A program made the position numbers and the translations under genes. The notes under the pieces were generated by a model. That model was not told where the DNA came from, made no database searches, and was given only the letters and a program-made list of their open reading frames with translations. DNA of 64,000 nucleotides from Kribbella pittospori (GTDB taxonomy: Bacteria > Actinomycetota > Actinomycetes > Propionibacteriales > Kribbellaceae): contig NZ_SJKB01000005.1 in the NCBI RefSeq assembly GCF_004331465.1, positions 124,001-188,000 of the forward strand. The letters are read 5' to 3'. Below are positions 15,302-24,662 of the stretch, one piece after another (position 1 is the stretch's first letter; every line of letters starts with the position of its first letter).

Positions 15302-18300
15302 TCAAGCCGTCGCGAGCGCCTTGCGGATCCGCTTCTCCGAGACCGGGTACGGCGTACCGAGGGTCTGCGCGAACAGGCTGATCCGCAGCTCCTCCAGCAT
15401 CCACCGGACCTCGAGCAGTTCCGGACTCGGATACTTGCCGGTCGGTACGGCATTGAGCCGGGCGCGGTAGTCGGCATCGAGCGTTTGGATGATCGCCATG
15501 CCCGAACGGTCGCGCAGAGCGTTGGCGCCGATCTTCTCCAGGCGCTGCTCCATCCCGCGCAGGTAGCGGACCAGATCGGGCAGCCGGGTGGCTCCGGTCT
15601 CGGTGATGAAGCCGGGGTGGACGAGCCCTTCCAGTTGGCCGCGCACGTCGGACAACGCCGCGAGCAGCGCCGGGCTCGATGCCCGCGAGATCAGCTTGTC
15701 CACGGTCCGCGCGTGGCCCAGCACCTGCTCGACCTGCCGCAGGATCGTCAGCACCGAGTCCGCGAGGTCCGAGCGTACGGCGTCTCGCAGTACGGAGAAG
15801 GCGGTCAGGTTCCACGCCGGGCCGTGCGCCGCGGTCATCAACTGGTCGACGGCCGCAGAGATCGCGTCGTCGAGCAGCTCACCGACGTTGCGGTGCGGCC
15901 CGGCCATCAGCGTCATCTTCTGCTGGTTGGTCAGGTTCCGCTGGACCACGTCGATCACTGACGGCATCGTCAACAGCAGAAGCCTGCGGATGCCGTTCCA
16001 CATCGCGGCGGCCTGGTCCCGCTCGGTCTCCTGCAGCCGGATCGCGACGGTCTTGCCCTCGTCGACCAGAGCCGGGTAGCCGGCGACCGTGAGCCCGTTG
16101 CGGTGCTCGGAGAAGCTCCGCGGCAGGTCGCCGAACGTCCAATCGGTCAGGCCGGATCGCTCGAGCCCGCTGACCGCCTTCGACGCGACCTGCGAGATGG
16201 CGGCCTTCGTCTTCGGCTTCAGGCGTTCCTTGAGCTTGGCCAGGTCCTTGCCCTCGGCCACCGTCTTGCCCTTGTCGTCGATCACCCGGAACGTCATCCG
16301 CAGGTGCTCCGGCACGCGGCTCCAGTCCCAGTCGGCCGGCTCGATGACCACGTCGCGCAGGTTACGCAGTTCACGCGCCATCGCGTCGGTCAGCGGACCG
16401 GAAGCCGGGTCGAGGTGGGGGAGGATCTGACGGGCGTGATCCGGCGCCGGGACGATGTTCCGCCTGATTGCTTTTGGCAAGGACTTGATCAGGGTGGTGA
16501 CGAGCTCCTCGCGGAAGCCGGGCACGCTCCACTCGAAGCCGTCCGCGGTGACCTGGTTCAGCACCAGCAGCGGGATGTGAACGGTCACGCCGTCCGCGTC
16601 CGTGCCCGGCTCGAAGGCGTAGGTGAGGTCGAAGGTCATCCCGTTCTGCATCCAGTGCAGCGGGAACTCCTCCTCCTTGACCTCGGCACCCTCGCGGACC
16701 ACGAGCGACCGCTCGAAGTCGAGCAGGTCCGCGTCGCGCTGCCTGGCCTTCTTCCACCAGGTGTCGAAGTGCCGCCCGGTGACGACCTCGGCGCCGACGC
16801 GTTCGTCGTAGAACGCGAACAGCGTCTCGTCGTCGACCAGCAGGTCGCGCCTCCGAGTGCGCTCTTCGAGCTCTTCGACTTCCTCGACCAGCTTGCGGTT
16901 CTCGTGGAAGAACTTGTGGTGCGTGTCCCAGTCGCCCTCGACCAGCGCGTGCCGGATGAACAGTTCGCGGGAGACCTCGGGCTCGACCTTGCCGTAGTTG
17001 ACCTTGCGCCGCGCCACGATCGGTACGCCGTACAGGGTGACCTTCTCGTAGGCCATCACCGCGCCGGCCTTGCGCTCCCAGTGCGGCTCGGAGTACGTGC
17101 GTTTGATCAGGTGCTGGGCGATGTCCTCGGCCCACTCGGGCTCGATCTTGGCGTTGACGCGTGCCCACAGCCGCGACGTCTCGACCAGTTCGGCGGCCAT
17201 CACGAACTGCGGCGGCTTCTTGAAGAGTCCGGAGCCGGGGAAGATCGCGAACTTGGTGCCGCGGGCACCGAGGTACTGGTGCTGGTTGGCCGGATCCTTC
17301 ATGCCGAGATGCGACAGCAGACCGGACATCAGTGAGACGTGCACCGCCTGTGGGTCGGCCGCCTCGCCGCTGTTCAGCGTGACGCCGATCTGGGATGCGA
17401 CCTGGCGGAGCTGGGCGAAGATGTCCTGCCACTCGCGGACGCGGAGATAGTTGAGGTACTCGCTGCGGCACATCCGGCGGAACTGGTTGCCGGACAGCTC
17501 CTTCTGCTGCTTCTTCAGGTAGTTCCAGAGGTTCAGGAACCCGAGGAAGTCGCTGGTGGGATCGCGGAAGCGGGCGTGCGCCTGCTGCGCCTGCGCCTCG
17601 GCGTCGGTCGGCCGCTCGCGCGGATCCTGGATCGACAGGGCGGCGGCGATCACCATCACCTCACGGACACAACCGTGCTTGTCCGCCTCGACGATCATCC
17701 GGGCCAGCCGCGGGTCGAGCGGGATCTGGGCCAACTGGCGGCCGATCGGGGTGAGCCTGCGGTGCCGCTCGGTCGCCTTGGCGGACTCGATCGCGCCGAG
17801 CTCGGTGAGCAGTTGCAGGCCGTCGGTGATGCTGCGCTTGTCCGGCTCGTCGATGAACGGGAAGGCGGCGATGTCGCCGAGCCCGATCGACGTCATCTGG
17901 AGAATGACGGACGCGAGGTTGGTGCGCAGGATCTCGGGGTCGGTGAACTCGGGCCGGCTCTCGAAGTGCTCCTCGGAGTACAGCCGGATACAGATGCCGT
18001 CGCTGGTCCGGCCGGAGCGGCCCTTGCGCTGGTTGGCGCTGGCCTGCGAGACGGGCTCGATCGGCAGGTGCTGGACCTTGGTGCGATGGCTGTACCGCGA
18101 GATTCGCGCCGTACCGGGGTCGACGACGTACTTGATGCCGGGGACCGTCAGCGAGGTCTCGGCGACGTTGGTCGCGAGGACGATGCGGCGGTTGGAATGC
18201 GGCTGGAAGACGCGGTGCTGCTCGGCGTTGGAGAGCCTTGCGTACAGCGGCAGGACCTCGACGGCGCCGGGCCGGCCGCGCTGGCCGGCGTACTTGTCGT

Positions 18301-19381
18301 TGAGTGCGTCGGCGGTGTCGCGGATCTCCCGCTCACCGCTGAGGAACACCAGTACGTCGCCCGATGCCTCGTACTCGAGTTCGTCGACGGCGTCCAGGAT
18401 CGCCTGGGTCTGGTCGCGGTCGAGTGTGCTCGGGTCGTCTGGATCGTTGATCGGACGGTAGCGCACCTCGACCGGGTAGGTCCGGCCGGAGACCTCGACG
18501 ATCGGCGCCGGGTTGCCTTGGCTGTCGGAGAAGTGTTCGGCGAACCGCTCCGGGTCGATGGTCGCGGAGGTAATGATGACCTTGAGGTCCGGGCGGCGGG
18601 GGAGGAGACGTTTGAGGTAGCCGAGGATGAAGTCGATGTTCAGGCTGCGTTCGTGCGCCTCGTCGATGATGAGCGTGTCGTACCGGCTCAGGTCGCGGTC
18701 GCGCTGCAGCTCGTTCAGCAAGATGCCGTCGGTCATGAGCTTGACCAGGGAGCGCTCACTGACCTTGTCCGTGAACCGTACGGCGAAGCCGATGGTCTCG
18801 CCGAGCTCCGTGCCGAGCTCCTGGGCGATTCGCTCGGCCACGGTGCGGGCGGCGAGGCGTCGGGGCTGGGTGTGCCCGATCATGCCTTGAATGCCGCGGC
18901 CCAGCTCGAGACAGATCTTCGGCAGCTGGGTCGTCTTGCCGGATCCGGTCTCGCCGGCGACGACCACAACCTGGTGGTCCCGGATCGCGGCCGCGATGTC
19001 GTCCTTCAGTTGGCTGACGGGCAGCTCTGGCGGATAGGTGATCTCGGGCACCGCCAGCCGGCGCAACTCCACCCGCTGCTCGGCCTGCTCCATCGCCCCG
19101 AGCACACCCTGCAACGCCTGCTCACGCTTGTGCGCGTCCTTGGTCCCCCGAACCCGCTCCAACCGCCGCCCCAGCTGCTCCCGGTCATACACCGAAAGCC
19201 CCTCGAGCCGCGCCGCGACCTCCGCGAGGTTGACTGTCGCATCACCACTCACGCTGTGGTCGGGCGACGTACCGGAGGGCTTGCTCCCACGACGGCGCCG
19301 CGGACGACGACGCGCGGCAGGATCCTGGACAGGACCGGTAACTGGGGAAGGACTCGACGACTCGGTCCGGGCATCAGGCAT
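15302..19381 (-). CDS. hrpA: ATP-dependent RNA helicase HrpA
   Basis: A 1359-residue DEAH/RHA helicase. Walker A is GETGSGKTT (143-151), motif II is DEAH (240-243), motif III SAT (272-274), followed by the RecA2 domain with QRKGRSGR, the HA2/ratchet region, OB fold and the long HrpA-specific C-terminal domain. The basic, low-complexity N-terminal 45 residues are variable among homologues. HrpA resolves stalled or collided ribosomes in Escherichia coli; the same role here is inference. The gene is 34 nt upstream of the propeller gene on the same strand. Large open frames on the other strand are antisense artefacts. Confidence 0.97.
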   Translation of the reverse strand: MPDARTESSSPSPVTGPVQDPAARRRPRRRRGSKPSGTSPDHSVSGDATVNLAEVAARLEGLSVYDREQLGRRLERVRGTKDAHKREQALQGVLGAMEQAEQRVELRRLAVPEITYPPELPVSQLKDDIAAAIRDHQVVVVAGETGSGKTTQLPKICLELGRGIQGMIGHTQPRRLAARTVAERIAQELGTELGETIGFAVRFTDKVSERSLVKLMTDGILLNELQRDRDLSRYDTLIIDEAHERSLNIDFILGYLKRLLPRRPDLKVIITSATIDPERFAEHFSDSQGNPAPIVEVSGRTYPVEVRYRPINDPDDPSTLDRDQTQAILDAVDELEYEASGDVLVFLSGEREIRDTADALNDKYAGQRGRPGAVEVLPLYARLSNAEQHRVFQPHSNRRIVLATNVAETSLTVPGIKYVVDPGTARISRYSHRTKVQHLPIEPVSQASANQRKGRSGRTSDGICIRLYSEEHFESRPEFTDPEILRTNLASVILQMTSIGLGDIAAFPFIDEPDKRSITDGLQLLTELGAIESAKATERHRRLTPIGRQLAQIPLDPRLARMIVEADKHGCVREVMVIAAALSIQDPRERPTDAEAQAQQAHARFRDPTSDFLGFLNLWNYLKKQQKELSGNQFRRMCRSEYLNYLRVREWQDIFAQLRQVASQIGVTLNSGEAADPQAVHVSLMSGLLSHLGMKDPANQHQYLGARGTKFAIFPGSGLFKKPPQFVMAAELVETSRLWARVNAKIEPEWAEDIAQHLIKRTYSEPHWERKAGAVMAYEKVTLYGVPIVARRKVNYGKVEPEVSRELFIRHALVEGDWDTHHKFFHENRKLVEEVEELEERTRRRDLLVDDETLFAFYDERVGAEVVTGRHFDTWWKKARQRDADLLDFERSLVVREGAEVKEEEFPLHWMQNGMTFDLTYAFEPGTDADGVTVHIPLLVLNQVTADGFEWSVPGFREELVTTLIKSLPKAIRRNIVPAPDHARQILPHLDPASGPLTDAMARELRNLRDVVIEPADWDWSRVPEHLRMTFRVIDDKGKTVAEGKDLAKLKERLKPKTKAAISQVASKAVSGLERSGLTDWTFGDLPRSFSEHRNGLTVAGYPALVDEGKTVAIRLQETERDQAAAMWNGIRRLLLLTMPSVIDVVQRNLTNQQKMTLMAGPHRNVGELLDDAISAAVDQLMTAAHGPAWNLTAFSVLRDAVRSDLADSVLTILRQVEQVLGHARTVDKLISRASSPALLAALSDVRGQLEGLVHPGFITETGATRLPDLVRYLRGMEQRLEKIGANALRDRSGMAIIQTLDADYRARLNAVPTGKYPSPELLEVRWMLEELRISLFAQTLGTPYPVSEKRIRKALATA

Positions 19382-19436
19382 AACCCCACCAGTTTAAGCG
19401 CCCACCCCCAGCCCCTCACCCGGATTAACCAGGCGG

Positions 19437-19838
19437 TCAGTCCTGGGAGGAGGCTTTGACTGCTAGGACGGGGACTGGGGATTCGAGGAGGACTCTTTGG
19501 GCGGTGCTGCCGAGGATCAGTTTGCCGACGGGGCTGCGGCGGCGGAGGCCGAGGACGATCAGGCCGACCTCCTCGGCGGCGGCCGCCTTGAGGAGTTCGC
19601 CGGCTACGTCGCCCGAGGAGACCGCCTGCTGGATCGTCACCTCGACGCCGAGGTCCCGAAGCCGAGCCTCGGCCGCGGCCAGCTCCTCAGCGTTGGCATA
19701 GCGAGCATCGATGTACGCGTCACCACGGCTGGTGTTCAGCAGCAGCACCGACGCCCCCCGCAGCTCGGCCTCGGCAGCCGCCACCGTGAGCGCGGCCTCA
19801 CCCTCGGGAGTTGGCACATAACCGACCAGGATCTTCAC
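19437..19838 (-). CDS. Universal stress protein (UspA family)
   Basis: A 133-residue single Usp domain: the N-terminal KILVGYVPTPEGEAAL strand, a central helix, and the ATP-binding loop GLRRRSPVGKLILGSTAQRVLLESPVPVLAVK, which matches the G-2x-G-9x-G(S/T) nucleotide-binding pattern. I use GTG at 19838, where homology starts, with GGGAGA about 8 nt upstream; the frame continues upstream but without domain content. Transcribed alone, 55 nt before hrpA on the same strand. Confidence 0.93.
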   Translation of the reverse strand: MKILVGYVPTPEGEAALTVAAAEAELRGASVLLLNTSRGDAYIDARYANAEELAAAEARLRDLGVEVTIQQAVSSGDVAGELLKAAAAEEVGLIVLGLRRRSPVGKLILGSTAQRVLLESPVPVLAVKASSQD

Positions 19839-19904
19839 AGGCTCACTCTCCCATCTCCAGGCCCGTCTCCGGTCCAGCTTGACTCTGACATCGGTGTGAG
19901 GCGA

Positions 19905-19910
19905 TAGCGT
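19905..19910 (+). promoter_or_regulatory. Candidate leaderless -10 (TAGCGT)
   Basis: It lies 7 nt before the ATG at 19918, in the 79-nt divergent gap with the universal stress gene. TTGACT at 19879-19884 is 20 nt upstream, too far for an ideal -35. Confidence 0.45.
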
Positions 19911-19917
19911 CGGCCGC

Positions 19918-20709
19918 ATGGTCGAACTGCAAGTGGTGCTGCCTGACGAATCGGCGACCATGCCACCCGAACGGCTGGTCGAACTGGCCATCGCCGCGGA
20001 GGAACTCGGCTACGGTACGGCGTGGTTGCCAGATCACATCCTGCCGCCGGGCGAGTTCGGATCAGAGTACGGCGGGGTGTACGAGCCACTGGTGACGATC
20101 GGCTACCTCGCGGCGCGGACGACGCGGATCCGGTTCGGCACCTCGGTGATGATCCTGCCGCTGCGCAACCCGTTCGTCGTCGCGAAGCAGGCAGCGACCC
20201 TGCACCGGCTGTCCGGTGAGCGAGTGGTGCTCGGCGTCGGCGTTGGGTGGACCGAGAAAGAGTTCGCCGCCGTCGGCGCGCCGTTCCGCGAGCGGGGTCG
20301 ACGTACGGACGAGTCCCTGGAGATCATCCGGGGCTTGTTCGCCGGTGAGGACCGCGGCGGTGTCTTCGAGCCGAAGCTGCGCGCCCCGCTCCCGATCATG
20401 GTCGGTGGCGACAGCGCGCCCGCCCTCCGTCGCGCCGCACGCTTCGGAGAGGAGTGGCAGGCGCTGGGCCTCGACGCGCAGTCCTTCGCCGCGGCCGTCG
20501 CGAAGCTCCGCGCTCAGACCGACCGCCACGTCACGGTCGGCAGCCGCCTGCACTGGTACGGCCCGGACTCAGAATTCGACCAGGCCGTCCGGCTGGGCAC
20601 CGAGCTCACCGCAGCCGGCGCCGAGACCCTGGCAGTCTTCTTCGGCGACCCCGAGCACACGATCGACCGCATGACCCGCTTCCGCGACGCCCTCGGCGCA
20701 GCGAGCTAG
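19918..20709 (+). CDS. LLM class F420-dependent oxidoreductase
   Basis: A 263-residue luciferase-like TIM barrel closest to the F420-dependent subfamily: WLPDHILPP, TSVMILPLRNPFVVAKQ, the VLGVGVGW turn, then FRERGRRTDE and PIMVGGDSAPALRRAARFG. It should bind F420 in the cytosol; the substrate is unknown. The stop overlaps the convergent DUF6882-like gene by 4 nt. It differs clearly from the LLM gene at 2885, so they are not a recent duplicate. Confidence 0.9.
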   Translation: MVELQVVLPDESATMPPERLVELAIAAEELGYGTAWLPDHILPPGEFGSEYGGVYEPLVTIGYLAARTTRIRFGTSVMILPLRNPFVVAKQAATLHRLSGERVVLGVGVGWTEKEFAAVGAPFRERGRRTDESLEIIRGLFAGEDRGGVFEPKLRAPLPIMVGGDSAPALRRAARFGEEWQALGLDAQSFAAAVAKLRAQTDRHVTVGSRLHWYGPDSEFDQAVRLGTELTAAGAETLAVFFGDPEHTIDRMTRFRDALGAAS

Positions 20710-21248
20710 CCGACCTCGATCGCGACCGTGGACGTGCTCCCGTCGGCAGCAGTCAAGGTGACCGGGCCGAAGGTGATGACCACAACCGAGTTACCGCTGG
20801 GAGCGCGGTAGAAGCCACGCGCCTTGGTGATCCGGACAGCCAGCGCCACCAGCGTCGACGCGAGCTGCTCATCTGCCTCGACCTTGGCCCGGGCGAGTGC
20901 CTCCTGGCCGTTGGCCATCGCCCAGTCCCGGACCGCGAGCGCATCGCGACTCAGCTCCGGCAGGATGCTCTGGTTCGCCCACGCCCACAGCCACGTCCCC
21001 GAGGTCGGACTGAAGCTGCCCAGGATCTGTGCGGGTGCGGTCGCGACCTTGTCGGGAAAGCTCCACGTGATCAGACCGGTGGTCTGGTCCAGGTCCCAGC
21101 GGTCGGCCGATCCCAGGCCCCAGGTCAGGTGCGCCTTGGCCAACTGTTCGACCATGTTCTCGCCCTGCAGCAGCATCGTGGCGAGCTCACCGTCAGCCGT
21201 CGCTCGGACCTCGCTCGCCGGCTTCGTCGCCCGCTTGAACAGTCCCAT
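20706..21248 (-). CDS. DUF6882-like protein of unknown function
   Basis: A 180-residue soluble protein without signal peptide. The segment GSFSPTSGTWLWAWANQSI and the aromatic WGLGSADRWDLDQ are reminiscent of DUF6882 proteins, which have no known function. The middle is helical and Ala-rich, the C terminus a run of strands. It is convergent with the F420 enzyme gene and 14 nt upstream of the acyl-CoA synthetase end region on the same strand orientation. I cannot propose a role. Confidence 0.7.
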   Translation of the reverse strand: MGLFKRATKPASEVRATADGELATMLLQGENMVEQLAKAHLTWGLGSADRWDLDQTTGLITWSFPDKVATAPAQILGSFSPTSGTWLWAWANQSILPELSRDALAVRDWAMANGQEALARAKVEADEQLASTLVALAVRITKARGFYRAPSGNSVVVITFGPVTLTAADGSTSTVAIEVG

Positions 21249-21262
21249 GCCGGGGAAGTCTG

Positions 21263-22867
21263 TCAGGTCTCGTGGAGCTTGTTGCGGAGGACCTTGCCGG
21301 TGGCGTTGCGGGGGAACTCGTCAACGATGCGGATCTCGCGGGGCGTCTTGTAGCGGGCGAGGTTCGCGCGGACGTGGGCCATCAGGTCGTCCTCGGACAC
21401 CGGTCCGCGGAGTACGACGTACGCGATCAGGCGTTGGCCGAACTCTTCGTCCGGTACGCCGACCACCGCGGCCTCGGCGACCGCGGGGTGACTGGCCAGG
21501 CACTCCTCGACCTCGACCGGGTACACGTTCTCGCCACCCGACACGATCATGTCGTCCTCGCGGCCGTCGACGAACAACCGGCCGAACCGATCCAGGTGGC
21601 CGAGGTCGCCGGTGCTCATCCGCCCGTCGACGACCGTCTTGCTGGAGCCGTCGGAGTAGCCGCCGAACACGAGCCCGCCGCCGGCGAAGATCCGTCCGGT
21701 CTCGCCGGTCGGCACCGGCCGATCGTTGTCGTCGAGGATCCGGATCGAACTGCCGAGACACGGCCGCCCGACCGTCCCGGGCGCAGCGATCAGGTCGGCG
21801 GAGGTCGCGATCGTCGCGATGCCGACCTCGCTCGATCCGTACGCGTCACACAACACCGGTCCGAACTGCGTGATGAACCGCTCGGCCAGCGGCGCGCCAA
21901 GCGCGGACGCACCGGAGATCACCGCCCGCAGCGACCGCAGTTCGTGCGTCGCGATCTCCGTCGGGCCGAGTTCCAGCATCCGCCGCAGCATCACCGGTAC
22001 GGCGACCATCGAGCCGGCTCGGGTCCGTTCGATCGAGGCGAGCACCGCGCCGGCGTCGAACCGGCGGGCGAGCACCAGCGGCGAGCCGAGGAAGAGCGCG
22101 AGCATCGAGGTCAGCAGACCGAGCCCGTGGAACAACGGCGGGCAGATCACCATCGGCTCGCCTGACCGCAGCCCGATGCGGTTGAGCGCACTCGCGGTCA
22201 GGCCGGCGAGGCCGAGCGCGGTCGGCACCCGCGGCGCGGCCTTCGGCGTCCCGGTCGTGCCGGAGGTGAGGATCGTGATGTGGCCCGGTGAATCCGGCTT
22301 CGGGGCCTCGGGTGCGTCGGACCTGGCGAGCTCATCGAGGTCCGAGACCACCGACGGGATGTCTGCCGGTGGGCTGAACTCGGCGTCGTGGATCAGTAGA
22401 TCGGGTCGATGCCGCTCCAGGACCGCGGCCAGCTGCGGAGGAGCGAACTCAGTGTTCACGAACAACACATCCGCGCCAACCCGGGAGGCGGCCAGCGTTG
22501 CCTCCAGGAAGCCACGGTGGTTCCGGCACAGCACCGCGACCTTGCTGCCGGCAACGATCCTGTGCTGGGCGTGCATCGCCGCGGCGATGCGTTCGCACCG
22601 GTGGTCCAGCTCGGCGTACGTCGTACTGCCGTTCTCGTCGATCACCGCGGCGCGATCGGGATAGCGGATCGCGGCGATCACACCTAGTGCGGCCATCGAC
22701 TGACCCCAGTGGCGCAGAGCGCGCTCGATCCCGATCAGGTGCGAGGGTCGCGCGGACCGCCAGACGCCGGACTTGAGTAACGCGACGGACACCCCACCGA
22801 CCTCGGCCGCGCCCTGGACCAGCCACTCCGGCGGACGGATCGGTGCGATCGGCCGCGGCGCCCTCAC
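21263..22867 (-). CDS. Acyl-CoA synthetase (AMP-forming ligase)
   Basis: A 534-residue ANL-superfamily enzyme that activates a fatty or aromatic acid to acyl-AMP and then acyl-CoA. Motifs A3 (ILTSGTTGTPKAAP), A5 (DAYGSSEVG), A7/A8 (STGDLGHLDRFGRLFVDGR, ENVYPVEVEE) and the catalytic Lys in ATGKVLRNKL are present. The GTG at 22867 overlaps the upstream SDR stop as GTGA, indicating translational coupling. The pair resembles the fatty-acid acyl-CoA ligase/SDR arrangements of actinobacteria; substrate unknown. Confidence 0.93.
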   Translation of the reverse strand: MRAPRPIAPIRPPEWLVQGAAEVGGVSVALLKSGVWRSARPSHLIGIERALRHWGQSMAALGVIAAIRYPDRAAVIDENGSTTYAELDHRCERIAAAMHAQHRIVAGSKVAVLCRNHRGFLEATLAASRVGADVLFVNTEFAPPQLAAVLERHRPDLLIHDAEFSPPADIPSVVSDLDELARSDAPEAPKPDSPGHITILTSGTTGTPKAAPRVPTALGLAGLTASALNRIGLRSGEPMVICPPLFHGLGLLTSMLALFLGSPLVLARRFDAGAVLASIERTRAGSMVAVPVMLRRMLELGPTEIATHELRSLRAVISGASALGAPLAERFITQFGPVLCDAYGSSEVGIATIATSADLIAAPGTVGRPCLGSSIRILDDNDRPVPTGETGRIFAGGGLVFGGYSDGSSKTVVDGRMSTGDLGHLDRFGRLFVDGREDDMIVSGGENVYPVEVEECLASHPAVAEAAVVGVPDEEFGQRLIAYVVLRGPVSEDDLMAHVRANLARYKTPREIRIVDEFPRNATGKVLRNKLHET

Positions 22868-23754
22868 GGCTGCCTCCGGCGTTTGGACCTGCTGTCGGTA
22901 CGTCGGAAGTACTGCTCGAAGATCCGGTCGGTGGGCACCCGCAACAGGTTGCCCAAGGCATCGGCCGGCCGGACCATCGGTGGCGTGATGTTGTGCGGCC
23001 GCTCGGCGACCGCCGTACACACCTGATCGGCCGCCTGCTCCGGCGACAGTCCAGGCATCTTGTTCAGCAAGGGAGTCGGCTCGCTCATCCGTGTGTGCAC
23101 GAGACCCATGTAGACGGTGGACGTGGTCACGCCGTCGCCACGGATCTCCTGCGCCACGGATCGCAGCCAGACATCGAACGCGCTCTTCGAGGCCAGGTAC
23201 GCCGACCAGCGGGCCATCGGCGGTGTCCGCACCCCGGCGGTCGAGACGTTCACGATGTGGCCCGAGCGGCGTTCGCGCATCGACGGGAGCAGCTCGAGGA
23301 CGAGCTTGGCCGGGCCGAGGTAGTTGACCGCGTTCGTCCGCTCGATGTCGTGGAAGCGTTGATACGAGTCCGCGATCGACCGCCGGATCGACTTACCCGC
23401 GTTGCTCACCAGCACGTCGACGTGTCCGTGCTCGGCCAGCACCGTGCGCACCAGCTCCTCGACAGCAGCCGGATCCGCCAGGGTGGCGGGGTAGGCGAAC
23501 GCCGTACCGCCTGCTGACCGGATCTCGCCGGCCACCACGTCCAGTTGGTCGGCCGTCCGCGCCACCAGCAGCACGGTCGCGCCGGCCCGCGCGAGCCGCC
23601 TTGCGGTCGCCTCACCGATCCCGTATGAGGACCCGGTCACCAGGATGACCTGTCCACGGACGGCAGCGGCAAGCTGGTCGTCGGCGATCCGCGCTCGACC
23701 GTTGGTCAGCGCAACAAGCAACGACCACCCGATCGACCGCTTCCCAGTCACCAT
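22864..23754 (-). CDS. Short-chain dehydrogenase/reductase
   Basis: A 296-residue classical SDR with a membrane-like N-terminal helix before the Rossmann fold. The cofactor loop is VTGSSYGIGEA, the NAG motif VSNAGKS, the catalytic Ser in IVNVSTAG and Tyr/Lys in SAYLASK. The length and hydrophobic C-terminal region match SDRs acting on lipid-like substrates. It is first in a two-gene unit with the acyl-CoA synthetase (4-nt overlap) and has a TAATGT hexamer 7 nt before its ATG. Confidence 0.9.
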   Translation of the reverse strand: MVTGKRSIGWSLLVALTNGRARIADDQLAAAVRGQVILVTGSSYGIGEATARRLARAGATVLLVARTADQLDVVAGEIRSAGGTAFAYPATLADPAAVEELVRTVLAEHGHVDVLVSNAGKSIRRSIADSYQRFHDIERTNAVNYLGPAKLVLELLPSMRERRSGHIVNVSTAGVRTPPMARWSAYLASKSAFDVWLRSVAQEIRGDGVTTSTVYMGLVHTRMSEPTPLLNKMPGLSPEQAADQVCTAVAERPHNITPPMVRPADALGNLLRVPTDRIFEQYFRRTDSRSKRRRQP

Positions 23755-23761
23755 ACAGGTG

Positions 23762-23767
23762 ACATTA
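23762..23767 (-). promoter_or_regulatory. Candidate leaderless -10 (TAATGT) for SDR-ligase unit
   Basis: On the minus strand this hexamer is 7 nt from the ATG at 23754 and overlaps the last codons of the upstream hydrolase gene. Confidence 0.45.
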
Positions 23768-24583
23768 CCCGCTGGTAGCTGCTGGTGGCAGGGCCTGCGC
23801 GTCGTAGGCGACCCGCTCCAGCCACTCGCGGATCAGAGCGGCGAAGAGCCCGGGTTGCTCGATCTGGAGGTTGTGCCCGGCGACATCCAGGATGGCGAAG
23901 CTGGCCCGCGGATAGTGGGGGAGCAGGACGTACGTGTCCTCGTAACCGGTGATCGAGTCCTGCCGGCCGCAGAGGATCAGTGTCGGCCGCGTGTAGGCGG
24001 GACCGCTGTCCGGATCGACCGTCAACGTGCGCTTCGGCAGGATGCGCTCGAGTGCCTCGTCGTCGGCGATCGCAAGCCCCGGCGCGATGTCCTTCCGGTA
24101 CGCCGCCAAGGCCTCCGCGGTCTGTACGACGGCCAGCTCGGTGAAGTCCTCACCTTCGGTCAGCGATTCGACGACACCTGGCTCAGATCGCAGTACGACA
24201 TGTTCGGGCACGGTGCGGTCGGCGTTCTCGACGACTGTGCCGATCGGGCAGATCAGGCTGAGGCCGAGCACCTGCTCCGGTCTCTCCCGAGCCAGGGCTC
24301 GCGCCAGGTAGCCGCCGTACGACTCCCCGATGAGCAGGAACGGCTCCGCGCCGATCTGCTCGTCGATGAAAGTCTGCACGGCCGCGAGGATCCCGTCCGA
24401 GCTGTCGATGTCGCCGGCCGGGCTCTTCCCCATGCCGGGCAGGTCGGGATAGAGCCGGCGGTAGCCCGGCAAGTCGCTGAAGATCGGCTCGAGGCAGCCG
24501 GTCATCAGCCGGAGATCGGGACTCCAGCCATGCAGCGCCAGCACGGGAGTGCCGTCGCCGTAGGACACGTGGTGCAGTGTCAT
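23765..24583 (-). CDS. Alpha/beta hydrolase
   Basis: A 272-residue alpha/beta-hydrolase fold protein. The oxyanion region is LHGWSPD, the nucleophile elbow GESYGG (Ser), an acid lies near CGRQDSITG, and the catalytic His is in VAGHNLQIEQP. No signal peptide. The ATG at 24583 starts exactly at the first strand (MTLHHVSYGDG) with AAAGGCG upstream; longer upstream reading enters the divergent peptidase gene. It may share transcripts with the SDR-ligase pair 10 nt downstream. Substrate unknown. Confidence 0.9.
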   Translation of the reverse strand: MTLHHVSYGDGTPVLALHGWSPDLRLMTGCLEPIFSDLPGYRRLYPDLPGMGKSPAGDIDSSDGILAAVQTFIDEQIGAEPFLLIGESYGGYLARALARERPEQVLGLSLICPIGTVVENADRTVPEHVVLRSEPGVVESLTEGEDFTELAVVQTAEALAAYRKDIAPGLAIADDEALERILPKRTLTVDPDSGPAYTRPTLILCGRQDSITGYEDTYVLLPHYPRASFAILDVAGHNLQIEQPGLFAALIREWLERVAYDAQALPPAATSG

Positions 24584-24649
24584 CAGAATCGCCTTTCGCC
24601 AAAGCCCGGTCAGGGCGAAACCAGTTGTAACAATCGCCGCCGACAGTTC

Positions 24650-24655
24650 TAGAGT
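24650..24655 (+). promoter_or_regulatory. Candidate leaderless -10 (TAGAGT)
   Basis: It lies 7 nt before the ATG at 24663. TTGTAA (24625-24630) is a weak -35 candidate at 19-nt spacing. Confidence 0.5.
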
Positions 24656-24662
24656 CGACCTC

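Noticed and set aside
17339..19459. A 706-codon open frame opposite hrpA
   Set aside because: It mirrors the hrpA reading frame, has no ribosome binding site or family features, and its composition is typical of antisense frames in high-GC DNA.
2885..20709. The two LLM oxidoreductases as a duplicated pair
   Set aside because: Their motifs and lengths belong to different LLM subgroups and their neighbourhoods are unrelated.
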